A DNA stretch of 47,394 nucleotides from Acidobacteriota bacterium (GCA_021832085.1 JAKBLM010000031.1:1-47394), one strand, 5' to 3'. Shown: positions 1 through 9,155, counted from the stretch's first letter. Notes: a model not told the origin generated them from the sequence alone. Program-made: numbers and translations.

Positions 1-55
1 GCCTGCAGCCCGGTTCGAAACGCCACCCCCCGGCGTTTCGAACCGGGCTGCAGGC
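1..55. repeat. Perfect 24-bp inverted repeat at window edge
   Basis: Bases 1-24 and 32-55 are exact reverse complements, separated by a 7-base C-rich loop. A hairpin this long and GC-rich could be an intrinsic terminator or transcript-stabilising stem, or the end of a repeat element cut by the window boundary. No T-tract follows on the plus strand. The araB gene read on the minus strand ends at 221, so the hairpin lies downstream of that operon. Bases 56-220 hold nothing else that I can support. Confidence 0.7.
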
Positions 56-220
56 CCTTCGCGAAATCAGCGGCCGACAAAGAAAACGTCAGACCCAATT
101 TGCTGAACTTGACGGACACAACTCCTGTGCCTAGCTTACCAGACGGTCGCAGGCGTCTCGTGACCGTGGGGCACACACAAGCGCACCCAGGCTCATTACC
201 CGCGGATCGGCGAGCAAGCT

Positions 221-1837
221 TTACGCTTTTTGGGAAGACGTTCTCGCAGCCTCTTCCGGTTGACCACTCACCTGGCCCGAGGCAACGCGCATTAAAGTGG
301 GCAACACATCGCCGAACGTCGCGCCTGCCGCGGGCCGGCCGAAATCGAAGTAGAGCCGCTTGAAGAGCGGATATAGTTCGGCGTAGACGCGCTCGGCTTC
401 TGATTGTGGTTGGTATACGTCGTGCGGCGGGCAAATTTTCTTCTGTGCCTCATCGATCGTGTCAAAAGTGCCGGCTGCGAGGAACGCAAAGATGGCCGAG
501 CCCAGGCTGGTCACTTTTCTGCTCGGCACGAGTACCGGCCGGCCCAGCACGTTCGCGTAGATCTGGTTCAACATGGTGTTCGTCTGCGGAATCCCCCCGG
601 CGTTGATCACCCGCTTGATCACCGTGCCGTTCTCCGCCATCCGCTCCAGAATCACTCGCGTGTGGAACGCCGTGCCTTCGATGGCGGCAAACAGCTCGTC
701 CTGAGCCGTGTTTTGCAGGTTCCAGCCAAGCGTCATGCCGCGCAGCGCGGCATTTACCAGCACCGTTCGGTCTCCGTTATCCCAAGGCAGGCGCAAAAGC
801 CCGGTTGAGCCCGCGCGGTATTTTTCGAGTCCCTTGCTCAGCTCTGAGACGGATGTATTCGCGCGCCGCGCCACCGCTTCAAACACGTCACCAGTGGCCG
901 AAAGCCCGGCTTCGATGCCCGTGTAGGACGGGTTCACACTTCCCTTCACCACTCCGCAAACGCCTGGAATCAGTTGTGTTTGTCGGGAGATGCCGATAAT
1001 GCAGGTGGACGTGCCGACGACGTTGACGACGTCGTCTTCCCGGATTCCCGCGCCGACCGCGTCCCAGTGAGCGTCGAACGCCCCTACAGGAATCGGGATC
1101 CCGGCGCGGAGGCCGAGCTCCTCTGCCCAGAAGCCTGATAAGGTTCCAGCGATCTTGTCCGAGGTCGCGTAGGTTCCTTCGAGTTTTGCGCGAACCCCAG
1201 TCAGCAGCGGGTCGACTTTGGTCAGGAACTCTTCGGGCGGCAATCCACCCAGGTCCGGGTGCCACAGCCACTTGTGGCCCATCGCGCAGACGCTGCGCAC
1301 GGCCTTGGCGGGATCGGTCACGCCGCAGAGCGTGTTAGCGACCATGTCGCAGTGCTCGAAGGCGCTGGCAAGCTGATCGCGTTTGTCCGGGTTGTGGCGC
1401 AGCCAATGCAGCAGCTTCGAGAAGCCCCATTCGGCGGAGTAAACGCCGCCGCACCATTCGATCGCTGGGAGCTTCTCTCGGTGCGCCAACTCGGTGATCT
1501 CCGCAGCTTCTTTCTTGGCCCTGTGGTCGCACCACAGGTAATACTCGTTAAGCGGCACCATCCCGGCGCCGACCGGAATCACCGACGAGCCCGTGGTGTC
1601 GAGCGCGATCGCCTCGATCCGATCGCCCGAAACGCCTGCCTGGCGCACCGCTCCGCGCGTAGCCTTCGCCAGGGCCTGCATGTGGTCTTCGTGCGACTGG
1701 GTGGCGTATTCCGGATCGTCTCGCCGGCGGTGCAGCGGAATTTCTGCCACCGCCGAAGCGAGCATTCCTTTCTCGCTGTCCACGATCGAGACGCGCACGC
1801 TCAATGTGCCGAAATCGACTCCTGCGACAATCGCCAT
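221..1837 (-). CDS. araB: Ribulokinase
   Basis: Predicted FGGY-family sugar kinase of 538 residues that phosphorylates L-ribulose to L-ribulose 5-phosphate in the cytoplasm. The N-terminus carries the phosphate-1 motif (GVDFGTLSVR, residues 6-15), and the C-terminal half has the nucleotide-binding stretch NAGGIPQTN followed by GSAIFAFLAAG. The length matches bacterial AraB (about 550-570). I chose the ATG at 1837 because residues before it have no family similarity and a GAGGG sits six bases upstream. Only 16 bases separate it from the isomerase gene, so the two are almost certainly cotranscribed. Together with the FucI-like isomerase and AraD it forms a complete isomerase-kinase-epimerase route from L-arabinose to D-xylulose 5-phosphate. 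Identity as AraB is well supported by context; substrate is inferred. Confidence 0.93.
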   Translation of the reverse strand: MAIVAGVDFGTLSVRVSIVDSEKGMLASAVAEIPLHRRRDDPEYATQSHEDHMQALAKATRGAVRQAGVSGDRIEAIALDTTGSSVIPVGAGMVPLNEYYLWCDHRAKKEAAEITELAHREKLPAIEWCGGVYSAEWGFSKLLHWLRHNPDKRDQLASAFEHCDMVANTLCGVTDPAKAVRSVCAMGHKWLWHPDLGGLPPEEFLTKVDPLLTGVRAKLEGTYATSDKIAGTLSGFWAEELGLRAGIPIPVGAFDAHWDAVGAGIREDDVVNVVGTSTCIIGISRQTQLIPGVCGVVKGSVNPSYTGIEAGLSATGDVFEAVARRANTSVSELSKGLEKYRAGSTGLLRLPWDNGDRTVLVNAALRGMTLGWNLQNTAQDELFAAIEGTAFHTRVILERMAENGTVIKRVINAGGIPQTNTMLNQIYANVLGRPVLVPSRKVTSLGSAIFAFLAAGTFDTIDEAQKKICPPHDVYQPQSEAERVYAELYPLFKRLYFDFGRPAAGATFGDVLPTLMRVASGQVSGQPEEAARTSSQKA

Positions 1838-1853
1838 GGAAAACCCTCGAGTC

Positions 1854-3272
1854 TTATTCTCCGTGCCGATACACGTCCCAGCCGAAATACCGCGTGGTGG
1901 CCTCGTATACTGATCCCGCAACGGTCGAAAGGTTCGCTGCCACGTGATGCTCGAAGCCGTTTTCGCAGATGTAATGCAGCAAATCCTGCATCCTCGGAAT
2001 CTCTACCACGCCGGCTCCGCCAAACGTCTGCAGCGGATCGTCGGTAAACGCACCGCTGCCGACGTAGCCGCGCATCCGGCCGGCTTGATCGTTCGTGCTG
2101 AACCGCGCGAACGTCATCGGGCCGCTTTTCACCTGCCCAACGCAGGTGCCAAAGGTGTTTTCCTTGCCGACAGTTCCCGCGATGATCGCCTGGTAATCCA
2201 TCTTCACGTCACGGAAGAAGTGCTTGGGCAGGTTGCTGCAATGGAAACAGACCGCTTTGTTCGGATCGTTGCCATAATTGTTGTTCCAGTCGAGCAAGGC
2301 GCTGGGCGTTTCCGAGGCGAGCCGGAGGGCGTGCATGCTCAACGCGCCGCAAATGTCCACCTCGCAGGCGCTCGAGCGCAGCTCGTTGCTCATCATGCTC
2401 ATCACCGTGCACGGCACCACACCCAACTGCTCCTCGATTGCCGTCCAGCACTGAATGGCGCTGATCGTCAGGTCCGATGTCGTCATCCATTCGTCGATCA
2501 CCACCGCCAGCTTTGCCATCTTGGTCAAAGCGGCTTCGGGCACTTCGCCCGTGGCAACATACTTCTTGATCTCCGCCAGTTTGTCCTTCACCGGATTCTC
2601 GTCGCTCTTGCGCTTGTCGATCCGTGCCAGGATTTCGGAAAGGTCGAGCGTTTCTACTGAAATGCCTTGCGATTCGAGCAGCTTCTCACTGAAGCGCACC
2701 GTCTGAAACGCCGCCGGTCGCGCACCGATGCAGCCCAAGCGGAGGCCATGGAGGCCATTGACGACACGGCAGACGGCGGCGAACCATTCCAGATCCTTGC
2801 TGAAATCCTCCGACTGCGGGCTCACCGTATGCTTCGCCGTCAGCGAATAAGCGATGCCGTACTGCTTCAAGTTGTTGCAAACGGACATCTTGCCGCAGAA
2901 ACTGTCACGGCGGTGCTCGACCGACATTTTCGACGGCGTGTCCGGCGTGGCCTGCACCAGCACCGGCACTTGCAACCGCGACATCCTCAGCGTGTCAGCG
3001 ATCGCGCGTTCGTCCCCGAAATTCGGCAGCGTCACGATCACGCCGTCGATCCGTTCGCCGTTTGCGCGAAAAAGCTCGGCACAGCGCTTCGCCTCTTCGT
3101 AAGTTTCCACCGCGCCATAGCGGCTCTGAGTCGGATCGAGCGTCACAGCGTCAATGCCCGCCTTGCAGAACACGTCCAGCATCTCCTGCCGGCCGGATTC
3201 GGCCAGGTGCCCCGGGAAAAATCCACGATTGCCAACGATCAAGCCCATGGTCATTTTCTTCTTGTTCGCCAT
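1854..3272 (-). CDS. L-fucose/L-arabinose isomerase family protein
   Basis: Cytoplasmic aldose-ketose isomerase of 472 residues resembling the FucI/AraA superfamily rather than classical AraA in sequence. Candidate metal ligands by position are the Glu in ACEVDICGAL, the Asp in LLDWNNNYG and a His in the C-terminal GFEHHVAANL segment; this assignment is by analogy with FucI. A GTGAGG lies six bases before the ATG at 3272. It sits between araD and araB, so the economical reading is that it converts L-arabinose to L-ribulose, replacing AraA, which is absent from the window. It could instead act on L-fucose or another sugar, but an araD-type epimerase and ribulokinase next door argue against that. 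Family assignment is firm; substrate is inference. Confidence 0.85.
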   Translation of the reverse strand: MANKKKMTMGLIVGNRGFFPGHLAESGRQEMLDVFCKAGIDAVTLDPTQSRYGAVETYEEAKRCAELFRANGERIDGVIVTLPNFGDERAIADTLRMSRLQVPVLVQATPDTPSKMSVEHRRDSFCGKMSVCNNLKQYGIAYSLTAKHTVSPQSEDFSKDLEWFAAVCRVVNGLHGLRLGCIGARPAAFQTVRFSEKLLESQGISVETLDLSEILARIDKRKSDENPVKDKLAEIKKYVATGEVPEAALTKMAKLAVVIDEWMTTSDLTISAIQCWTAIEEQLGVVPCTVMSMMSNELRSSACEVDICGALSMHALRLASETPSALLDWNNNYGNDPNKAVCFHCSNLPKHFFRDVKMDYQAIIAGTVGKENTFGTCVGQVKSGPMTFARFSTNDQAGRMRGYVGSGAFTDDPLQTFGGAGVVEIPRMQDLLHYICENGFEHHVAANLSTVAGSVYEATTRYFGWDVYRHGE

Positions 3273-3407
3273 CGCTACCTCACATTCCCAAACCCTTTGT
3301 CCCTCATCTTCTCTTTATGTTGGCCGGCTTCCGCGCCACTGCACGCTTGAGGGTTGCCAACCCGAAAAAGCGGGGTGGAAGGCCTCGATCCGGATGAATC
3401 GGACGGT

Positions 3408-4127
3408 CTATGTTTTCTTTTCGACTTTCTTTTCAGCAACCTGTCCGTAATACGCCGTGGCGCCATGCTTGCGCCGGAAATGCTTGTCGTGCAGCACCGC
3501 AGGAAGCGGCTCGGCGTCGGGAGACAGCGCGGTCGTGTAATAGCTCAACCGCGCCACCGCTTCGAGAATCACGGCGTTGCGGGCCGCTACCGTCGCGTCC
3601 GGACCCCAAGCAAACGGCCCGTGCCCGCGCACAAGCACGCCCGGGATTTCCTCCGGGTCCAGTTGTTCAAATGCTCGGCAGATCGCCGTTCCGGTGTTTT
3701 CTTCGTATCCCCCGGCGATTTCTTCGGCAGTCAGGAACTCGGTCACCGGTACCGGTCCGTGGAAATAATCGGCATGCGTCGTTCCCAGGCACGGCAGCGA
3801 GCGCCCCGACTGTGCCCATGCGGTGGCAAACTCGGAATGCGTATGAGCCACACCACCAATCGTGGCGAAATTCCGGTACAAGACCAGGTGTGTCGGCAGG
3901 TCCGAGGATGGCAACAACGCGCCTTCGATGATCGCGCCCGCCAGATCCGTCACCACCATATCGCCGGGCTTTAGCTTCTCGTAGGGAACCCCGCTCGGCT
4001 TGATCACCACCAGCCCCTGGTCCCGGGAGATGCCGCTGGCATTGCCAAAGGTATAGAGGACGAGTCCGCGGCGCACCAGTTCCAGGTTCGCTTCTAGCAC
4101 CTCTTCTCTCAAGCGCTCCAGCAGCAT
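3408..4127 (-). CDS. araD: L-ribulose-5-phosphate 4-epimerase
   Basis: Class II aldolase/epimerase of 239 residues that interconverts L-ribulose 5-phosphate and D-xylulose 5-phosphate. It aligns by eye with Escherichia coli AraD along its whole length: GNASGISRDQGLVVIKPSG near the N-terminus, PSSDLPTHLVLYR, the zinc-ligand HTHSEFATAWAQSG, GTTHADYFHG, RGHGPFAWG and the C-terminal DKHFRRKHGATAYYGQ. The open frame extends upstream to 4214, but the ATG at 4127 matches the family N-terminus and has GGAG nine bases upstream. A short charged tail (VAEKKVEKKT) follows the conserved end. About 135 bases separate it from the isomerase gene and 108 from the regulator gene. Confidence 0.95.
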   Translation of the reverse strand: MLLERLREEVLEANLELVRRGLVLYTFGNASGISRDQGLVVIKPSGVPYEKLKPGDMVVTDLAGAIIEGALLPSSDLPTHLVLYRNFATIGGVAHTHSEFATAWAQSGRSLPCLGTTHADYFHGPVPVTEFLTAEEIAGGYEENTGTAICRAFEQLDPEEIPGVLVRGHGPFAWGPDATVAARNAVILEAVARLSYYTTALSPDAEPLPAVLHDKHFRRKHGATAYYGQVAEKKVEKKT

Positions 4128-4235
4128 GGGCAACTCCAGGCTCGTTGCGCGTCTTTTCGCCGAGCAAACGTTTACTTCCAGCAGGATGCTGTCGCTTTCG
4201 CCCGCGTCTGCCACCGACCTCCCCGGCTTATACGA

Positions 4236-5297
4236 TTATCGCGTCGTCGCCCGCCGGGAACTGGAAGCCTTCTTTCGGCCGCGACCGGACCCGGCTTTCA
4301 CCAGGGCCGTCGAATCGCGTAGCACCAAGCTCGTGTGGAGAACGTACTCGGTCCCGGTTGAGGAAGGGGTTTCCCGCTGGACCTCATTCAGGAGCGCGTT
4401 GAAAGCGAGATGGGAGATTTCCGTTTGCGACATCCGGATCGTGGTCAGCGGAGGAGTGACGAACTGCGATAGATGAATATCGTCGAAGCCGATGACCGAA
4501 AGATCGTGCGGGATCTCGATGCCTTCCTCATAACTCTGCCGCATGACGCCGATAGCCGTCATGTCGTTCGAGCAGATCACTGCGGTGGGGCGGTTGCGCA
4601 GATTCAGAATCTCCTTGAGCGCCGCCCGTCCGCCTTCCATTGTGTGATTGCCTTCGATCAGGTGGCGGAGACTCTGGCTTAGCCCGATTTCCCGAATCGA
4701 CTCGATGAATGCCTGCCGGCGAGCGGCGGCCGTTTTCAGCGCCAACGGTCCGGAAATGAAGGCAATCCTCGTGTGCCGCAATGCCGCCAGGTGCTGCACG
4801 GCCTGCCGAATCCCGTTCCGATAGTCGATGCGGATGTTGCTGATCCGCGGCAGAGGCGGGCCCACGTCAACGAACACCAACGGAACCTTCCGCGATTTCA
4901 GGTCGTCGAAGAGCTCGTCTTCCATGCCAAACGTCAGCACTGCGACGCCATCCACCCGGCGCTCGATCATCCGGCGCACTGCCAGCGTCATTCGCTTCGG
5001 GTCGTGGATCGTGGTGGTGGTCAAGATCTCGTAATTGTGGCGAACGGCGATGTCCTCGAAGCTTTGCACGATCTCCGGAAAGAACGGATTGGTGATCTCG
5101 GAAACGATCAGGCCGAAAATCCGGCTGCGTCCCGAAACGAGCGAGCGCGCCTGCGTGTTCGGGTAATATCCCAGTTCGTCGATGACCTTCCAGACGCGGC
5201 GGGAAAGCTCGGGCGTCACTGTCGGAACGGAATTGATCGTCCGGGAAACTGTCGCGATCGAAACCTTGGCGCGCCTGGCGACTTCGTGAATGTTCAA
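4236..5297 (-). CDS. LacI-family transcriptional regulator
   Basis: DNA-binding repressor with an N-terminal LacI helix-turn-helix (NIHEVARRAKVSIATVSRTI) and a periplasmic-binding-protein-like effector domain (FGLIVSEITNPFFPEIVQSF, ending VIGFDDIHLSQFVTPPLTTI). The frame is open up to 5591, but residues encoded upstream of 5297 are Pro/Ala/Gly-rich with no family match. I prefer the TTG at 5297, with GGGGAG six bases before it: this places the HTH at the extreme N-terminus and gives 353 residues, the normal family length. The ATG at 5534 is the alternative. It lies inside the arabinose operon, so it probably responds to a pentose or related sugar. LacI-type palindromes seen at 13224 and 21582 are candidate targets. 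Confidence 0.9.
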   Translation of the reverse strand: MNIHEVARRAKVSIATVSRTINSVPTVTPELSRRVWKVIDELGYYPNTQARSLVSGRSRIFGLIVSEITNPFFPEIVQSFEDIAVRHNYEILTTTTIHDPKRMTLAVRRMIERRVDGVAVLTFGMEDELFDDLKSRKVPLVFVDVGPPLPRISNIRIDYRNGIRQAVQHLAALRHTRIAFISGPLALKTAAARRQAFIESIREIGLSQSLRHLIEGNHTMEGGRAALKEILNLRNRPTAVICSNDMTAIGVMRQSYEEGIEIPHDLSVIGFDDIHLSQFVTPPLTTIRMSQTEISHLAFNALLNEVQRETPSSTGTEYVLHTSLVLRDSTALVKAGSGRGRKKASSSRRATTR

Positions 5298-5509
5298 CGC
5301 TCTCTCCCCCACAGAACGGTCAGCAGCGGGAGATGTCCCTGCTGAAGCCCTTTCCGGGAGAGCCTTCTCTCCCTGAGGCCTTTGTGTCAAATTCTGAGGA
5401 TTACCGGAGGCGTTGTCAATTCCGGCTCCATCTTCCTTGGCCGGCGGAGAAACCGGGGCAGCTGAGCCGCGCTGCGAGCGCCCGAGCGTTCCATGAATTG
5501 CTTCTCCTG

Positions 5510-5737
5510 TCACTGTTTCGTCCTGTGGCGCCATGGCGCGTGGGTGACAAAGAAAAGCAGGCCAACCACCGCGAGCAAGGCTCCCCACCACACATTTGCA
5601 TGCAGCGAATAAAGCACCACCGGATGAAGCGGCGGATGGATCAGCTGATAGATCCCGGCGCCCAGAATCAGCACACCATCCACGAGCAAACAGATGCCGA
5701 TGAAGAACCAGATCGAAATGGACCTTGCCGCTTCCAT
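5510..5737 (-). CDS. Small two-helix membrane protein
   Basis: A 75-residue protein with two predicted transmembrane helices (SISIWFFIGICLLVDGVLIL and WWGALLAVVGLLFFVTH) and a short basic C-terminus. It starts four bases after the end of the symporter gene and is therefore probably translated with it. I do not recognise a named family. Small membrane proteins of this kind sometimes accompany SSS transporters as accessory subunits, so an accessory role is a reasonable but untested inference. The next gene downstream is the LacI-type regulator. Confidence 0.75.
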   Translation of the reverse strand: MEAARSISIWFFIGICLLVDGVLILGAGIYQLIHPPLHPVVLYSLHANVWWGALLAVVGLLFFVTHAPWRHRTKQ

Positions 5738-5741
5738 CTCC

Positions 5742-7436
5742 CTACCAGAAAATGATGTTCAGAACCACGAATACGATCCCGACAACCGCTGCCCAGAACG
5801 CGGGCTTGCGGAGCAGCGAGACACCCTCCTCTTTCGGGATCTCTGTCGCTCCGTATACCAAGCCGGTTAGCTCTTTCTCCGGCTGCGGTTGCGTGAACAG
5901 GCTCACCACCACCGTCACGATCACGCAGATTAACCACGACCACAACGCCAGATAAATGTCCGCAGCGAGCGGCTTCGCATCCTTCGAGAGCGCCAGGTAG
6001 CGCACCGCTGCCGGGCTCATCTTATACCAGATGAACATCGACGCGGCGCTGACTGTGCCGACCAGCAGGCCCCAGAACCCGCCCTTCTTCGTCGTACGCT
6101 TCCACATCATGCCCAGGATCACCGTGCCGAACAGGGGCGCGATAAAGATGCTGAAGAGCCCCTGCACGTAATCCATGATGCTCAGGAACTGCATCGTGAT
6201 ATACGCCGTGCCAATGCTGATCAACACGCCCAGGATCGTGGACCAGCGCCCCACCAGCACATAGTGCCGGTCGGTCCCTAGCTTCTTGATCAGCGGGCGG
6301 TAGATATCGTAGGTCCACACAGTGGCGAAAGCGCTCACGTTGCCCGCCATGCCCGACATGAACCCGGCGATCAGCGCCGTCACCCCCAGTCCGAGCAGCC
6401 CCGGCCCGCAATACCGCACCATCATCAGCGGCAAAACCGCGTTGTAGCTGTGCGCCCCACCTTTCGCCAGGCTCGCGCCGGTCAGGTGCGGCAGCACCAC
6501 CAGGCCCAGAAGCCCGGGCAGGATCACGATGAAGGGAATGAACATCTTGAAGCCCGCAGCGATGATCGGCGCCATCTTCGCCGAGCGCAGGTCCTTGGCT
6601 GCCAGCACGCGCTGCACTTCCAGGAAGTCCGTCGTCCAATAGGCGAACGACAACACCAAGCCTTGCCCGAAGACCACCCCCACCCAATTCACACCCATGG
6701 GATTGTGGAACGAGCCCATGTACTTCCACAGGTGGACGTACTGCACCGAGGTGTTGTGGATGATCTGCAGTTTCAGGTTTTCCCAGCCGCCCGTCTCGAT
6801 CAGTCCAATGACCGGGATCAGCAGCGCGCCGCCCCAAATCAGCACGAACTGCAGCACTTCGTTGAAAATCGCGGAGCGCAGCCCACCCAGCCCTACGTAG
6901 ATCGCCACCGTGAGCGCCGAAATCCAGATACTGAAATCCATCCGCCAGCCGAGCACGATGTCGAGCACCAGTGCCATCGCGTACATGTTGATGCCGCTCA
7001 TCAGCACCGTCATGAACGCAAACGAAATCGCCGATAACGCCCGCGTCGGCTCGTCGTAGCGCAGTTTCAAATAGCCAGGGACCGAGTGCGTCTTGCAGAT
7101 GTAATAGAAGGGCACCATGACGACGCCCAGGAACAGCATCGCCGGAATCGCGGCGATCCAGTAGGCGTTCGTCGCCAGGATGCCGTATTCGTAGGCCGCC
7201 GCCGACCACCCCATCAACTCCAGCGCGCCCAGATTCGCCGACATGAAACTCAGGCCGGCAATCCACGAGGTCATCTCGCGCCCGGCCATGAAGAAGTCTT
7301 CGCCCGTCTTGGATCGGGCTTTCAAATACCAGCCGATCCCCAGAACCAGAGCGAAATAGAAGATGATGATGGCAAGATCAACCGGGGAAAGTCGGGCGAG
7401 TCGAGGGGTGACAGCAAAGGCCAACAGTGGGCTCAT
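5742..7436 (-). CDS. SSS-family sodium/sugar symporter
   Basis: Inner-membrane solute:sodium symporter of 564 residues, with about 13-14 hydrophobic segments and the family features SKTGEDFFMAGREMTSWIAG near the N-terminus, GGLRSAIFNEVLQF in the middle and GMAGNVSAFATVWTYDIYRP in the second half. Length and layout fit the SGLT-like subgroup that imports sugars. It begins about 386 bases downstream of the GH27 glycosidase gene and is followed immediately by a small membrane protein gene. Given araBD and a glycosidase in the same block, the likely cargo is L-arabinose, galactose or a related sugar; the sequence alone does not decide this. Confidence 0.9.
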   Translation of the reverse strand: MSPLLAFAVTPRLARLSPVDLAIIIFYFALVLGIGWYLKARSKTGEDFFMAGREMTSWIAGLSFMSANLGALELMGWSAAAYEYGILATNAYWIAAIPAMLFLGVVMVPFYYICKTHSVPGYLKLRYDEPTRALSAISFAFMTVLMSGINMYAMALVLDIVLGWRMDFSIWISALTVAIYVGLGGLRSAIFNEVLQFVLIWGGALLIPVIGLIETGGWENLKLQIIHNTSVQYVHLWKYMGSFHNPMGVNWVGVVFGQGLVLSFAYWTTDFLEVQRVLAAKDLRSAKMAPIIAAGFKMFIPFIVILPGLLGLVVLPHLTGASLAKGGAHSYNAVLPLMMVRYCGPGLLGLGVTALIAGFMSGMAGNVSAFATVWTYDIYRPLIKKLGTDRHYVLVGRWSTILGVLISIGTAYITMQFLSIMDYVQGLFSIFIAPLFGTVILGMMWKRTTKKGGFWGLLVGTVSAASMFIWYKMSPAAVRYLALSKDAKPLAADIYLALWSWLICVIVTVVVSLFTQPQPEKELTGLVYGATEIPKEEGVSLLRKPAFWAAVVGIVFVVLNIIFW

Positions 7437-7822
7437 GCGCGGCTGAGCCTCCGGTTCTCGGCCAGTAACCGCCCGGACGAGACAGAAGACCCTCCGGCAA
7501 ATGTTGCCTTTTTAACTCGCCAGCGTAATGGTACCCAATGCGATGTCATCCAGAAAGACACTCCCGAATCATAACCGCGCCGTGTCGCAAGGGAAACATC
7601 TGAACTCCGTTGCCCGCGCTGCAGGCTTGCCTGATCCATTTCCCGCAGCAACACCTCCGCTGAGCGTCCTTCAGCAACTGGAAACGCTCTCGCCTCTCGG
7701 CAACAAAGCCCCAAACCACCCCGATCCTTGGACTCGCCACGCGCTTGTCCTCGCTAGCTCTTTCCATCTTTTCTCTTTCGAAGGAAATTTCCGCGGCCAG
7801 AGCTTTGTTCGCGACCCCCAAC
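7437..7822. other. Intergenic gap, likely arabinose operon leader
   Basis: No convincing gene on either strand. On the minus strand this is the space upstream of the symporter gene and should contain either a promoter or an mRNA-processing region. A perfect GGAAATTTCC palindrome lies near 7781-7790, and a short GGCAA/TTGCC hairpin near 7496-7508. I did not find a convincing LacI-type operator. Confidence 0.4.
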
Positions 7823-8980
7823 TTACTTTTTTACTGGCCACATCCTTACGAGCACAACGCCCTGCCCAGGAACCCAAGCGCCGAACTTGCTCTTGAATAT
7901 ACCAAGGTTCTTTCTCAGCCAAAGGTCGCGCACTCGCGCGGCTCCCTGGATCCCAAGCTGGTCGAAATTCACCGAAATATGATTGGTGGTTATCTCCTCA
8001 TTGAACAGCCCCACCACCTTGCTCCCGTCCGCCATCGGTTTCATCCAGACCTGGAGCGGCCCTTCTTGCTTCACCGGATAACCTTCCTTACCTAGGGGGT
8101 CCTGGTCCACCGCGATCACATCCGGGTTGGTGAGGAGTTGCACGGTGTAGGGAGTCATCTTGGCCAGGTTGTTGCCCGCAATCAGCGGAGCGGCGAGGAT
8201 GGACCACAGGCTCATCTGCGTTCGGTACCCGTCTTCGCTCATTCCGCCGTTACCCACCTCGAGCATGTCCGGATCGTTCCAGTGGCCGGGCCCGGCGAAT
8301 TTGCTCAAGCCGACCTGGCTGAAACCGATCTCCGCCATCCGGTAGTAGTTGTCCTCGATGTCGCCGGTCGTGCGCCACAGGTTGCCGCCCACCGACGCAC
8401 TCCAACGCCACACGGCGAACCAGCCATACTGGCAAAGGCTGAAAACGATCGGCCGGCCCGTCTTGAGTAGCGCCTGGTGCATCTGCTCGTAGGCCGTCTT
8501 CATCGCCGCCAGGGTGCTCGGCCGCTGGCACCAGTCGTATTTCAGGTAGTCGACGCCCCAACTCGCATAGGTGTCCGCGTCCTGCTGCACGTGGCCGAGG
8601 CTGCCGGTGTAGCCGGCGCAGGTCTTCGCCGCCGGGGACGAGTAGATGCCGAATTTCAGGCCCAGGCTGTGGATGTAATCGCCGAGCGCCTTCATGTTCG
8701 GGAACTTCTTGTCCGGCTCGATGAATCCCTGGGCATTCCGCTTGCCCGCCCAGGTGTCGTCGATGATCACGTATTTGAATCCGGCCGCCTTCATCCCGCT
8801 CGTCACCATGGCCTTGGCCTGCTGGCGAACAATCTGTTCATCGATGCGGGCACCGAAGTGATTCCAGCTGTTCCAACCCATTGGAGGTGTCGGCGCCAAG
8901 TCGGTCTTCTGAGCGAAGGAAGGAACGGCCAGACTCACGCAGAACAACACGCCGATGAGAAGCGGAAACAGCCTTTTCAT
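7823..8980 (-). CDS. GH27 glycosidase (alpha-galactosidase-like), secreted
   Basis: Glycoside hydrolase family 27 enzyme of 385 residues with a cleavable signal peptide ending near residue 23 (SLAVPSFAQ). The mature part opens with PPMGWNSWN, the classical start of the GH27 barrel. The catalytic nucleophile is the Asp in YLKYDWC (residue 149), the acid/base is the Asp in RTTGDIEDN (residue 207), and the conserved GHWNDPDML follows at 232-240. A C-terminal beta-sandwich (VVGLFNEE onwards) completes the enzyme. It would act in the periplasm or outside the cell. GH27 includes alpha-galactosidases and also beta-L-arabinopyranosidases; with an arabinose pathway downstream, the second activity deserves consideration. 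Confidence 0.93.
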   Translation of the reverse strand: MKRLFPLLIGVLFCVSLAVPSFAQKTDLAPTPPMGWNSWNHFGARIDEQIVRQQAKAMVTSGMKAAGFKYVIIDDTWAGKRNAQGFIEPDKKFPNMKALGDYIHSLGLKFGIYSSPAAKTCAGYTGSLGHVQQDADTYASWGVDYLKYDWCQRPSTLAAMKTAYEQMHQALLKTGRPIVFSLCQYGWFAVWRWSASVGGNLWRTTGDIEDNYYRMAEIGFSQVGLSKFAGPGHWNDPDMLEVGNGGMSEDGYRTQMSLWSILAAPLIAGNNLAKMTPYTVQLLTNPDVIAVDQDPLGKEGYPVKQEGPLQVWMKPMADGSKVVGLFNEEITTNHISVNFDQLGIQGAARVRDLWLRKNLGIFKSKFGAWVPGQGVVLVRMWPVKK

Positions 8981-9071
8981 GGTTATCCTTTGGCCCTGCT
9001 TCCCCCGAGTCCCTTGGTGGGGAATCTGTGGAGATATGATTCGGGGAAAAGAAGCCGGTTAGCGAATTTTG

Positions 9072-9130
9072 GCGATGCATTCACTGGACGTCGCATTATA
9101 TCTCAACATCCCGTCCAGTGAATGCATCGC
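9072..9130 (-). terminator. Long hairpin between receptor and glycosidase genes
   Basis: Bases 9072-9090 and 9112-9130 form a perfect 19-bp inverted repeat with a 21-base loop. Imperfect complementarity extends outward (agcgaatttt at 9061 against aaattcgct ending at 9154), so the stem could exceed 30 bp. It lies directly after the stop codon of the TonB receptor gene and 90 bases before the glycosidase start. There is no U-tract, so attenuation or mRNA stabilisation of the receptor transcript is as likely as termination. Confidence 0.6.
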
Positions 9131-9155
9131 TGGGGGTGCAAGCCAAATTCGCTCT

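Noticed and set aside
7496..7508. GGCAA-TTGCC hairpin followed by TTTTT on the plus strand
   Set aside because: Stem is only five base pairs and no plus-strand gene ends upstream.
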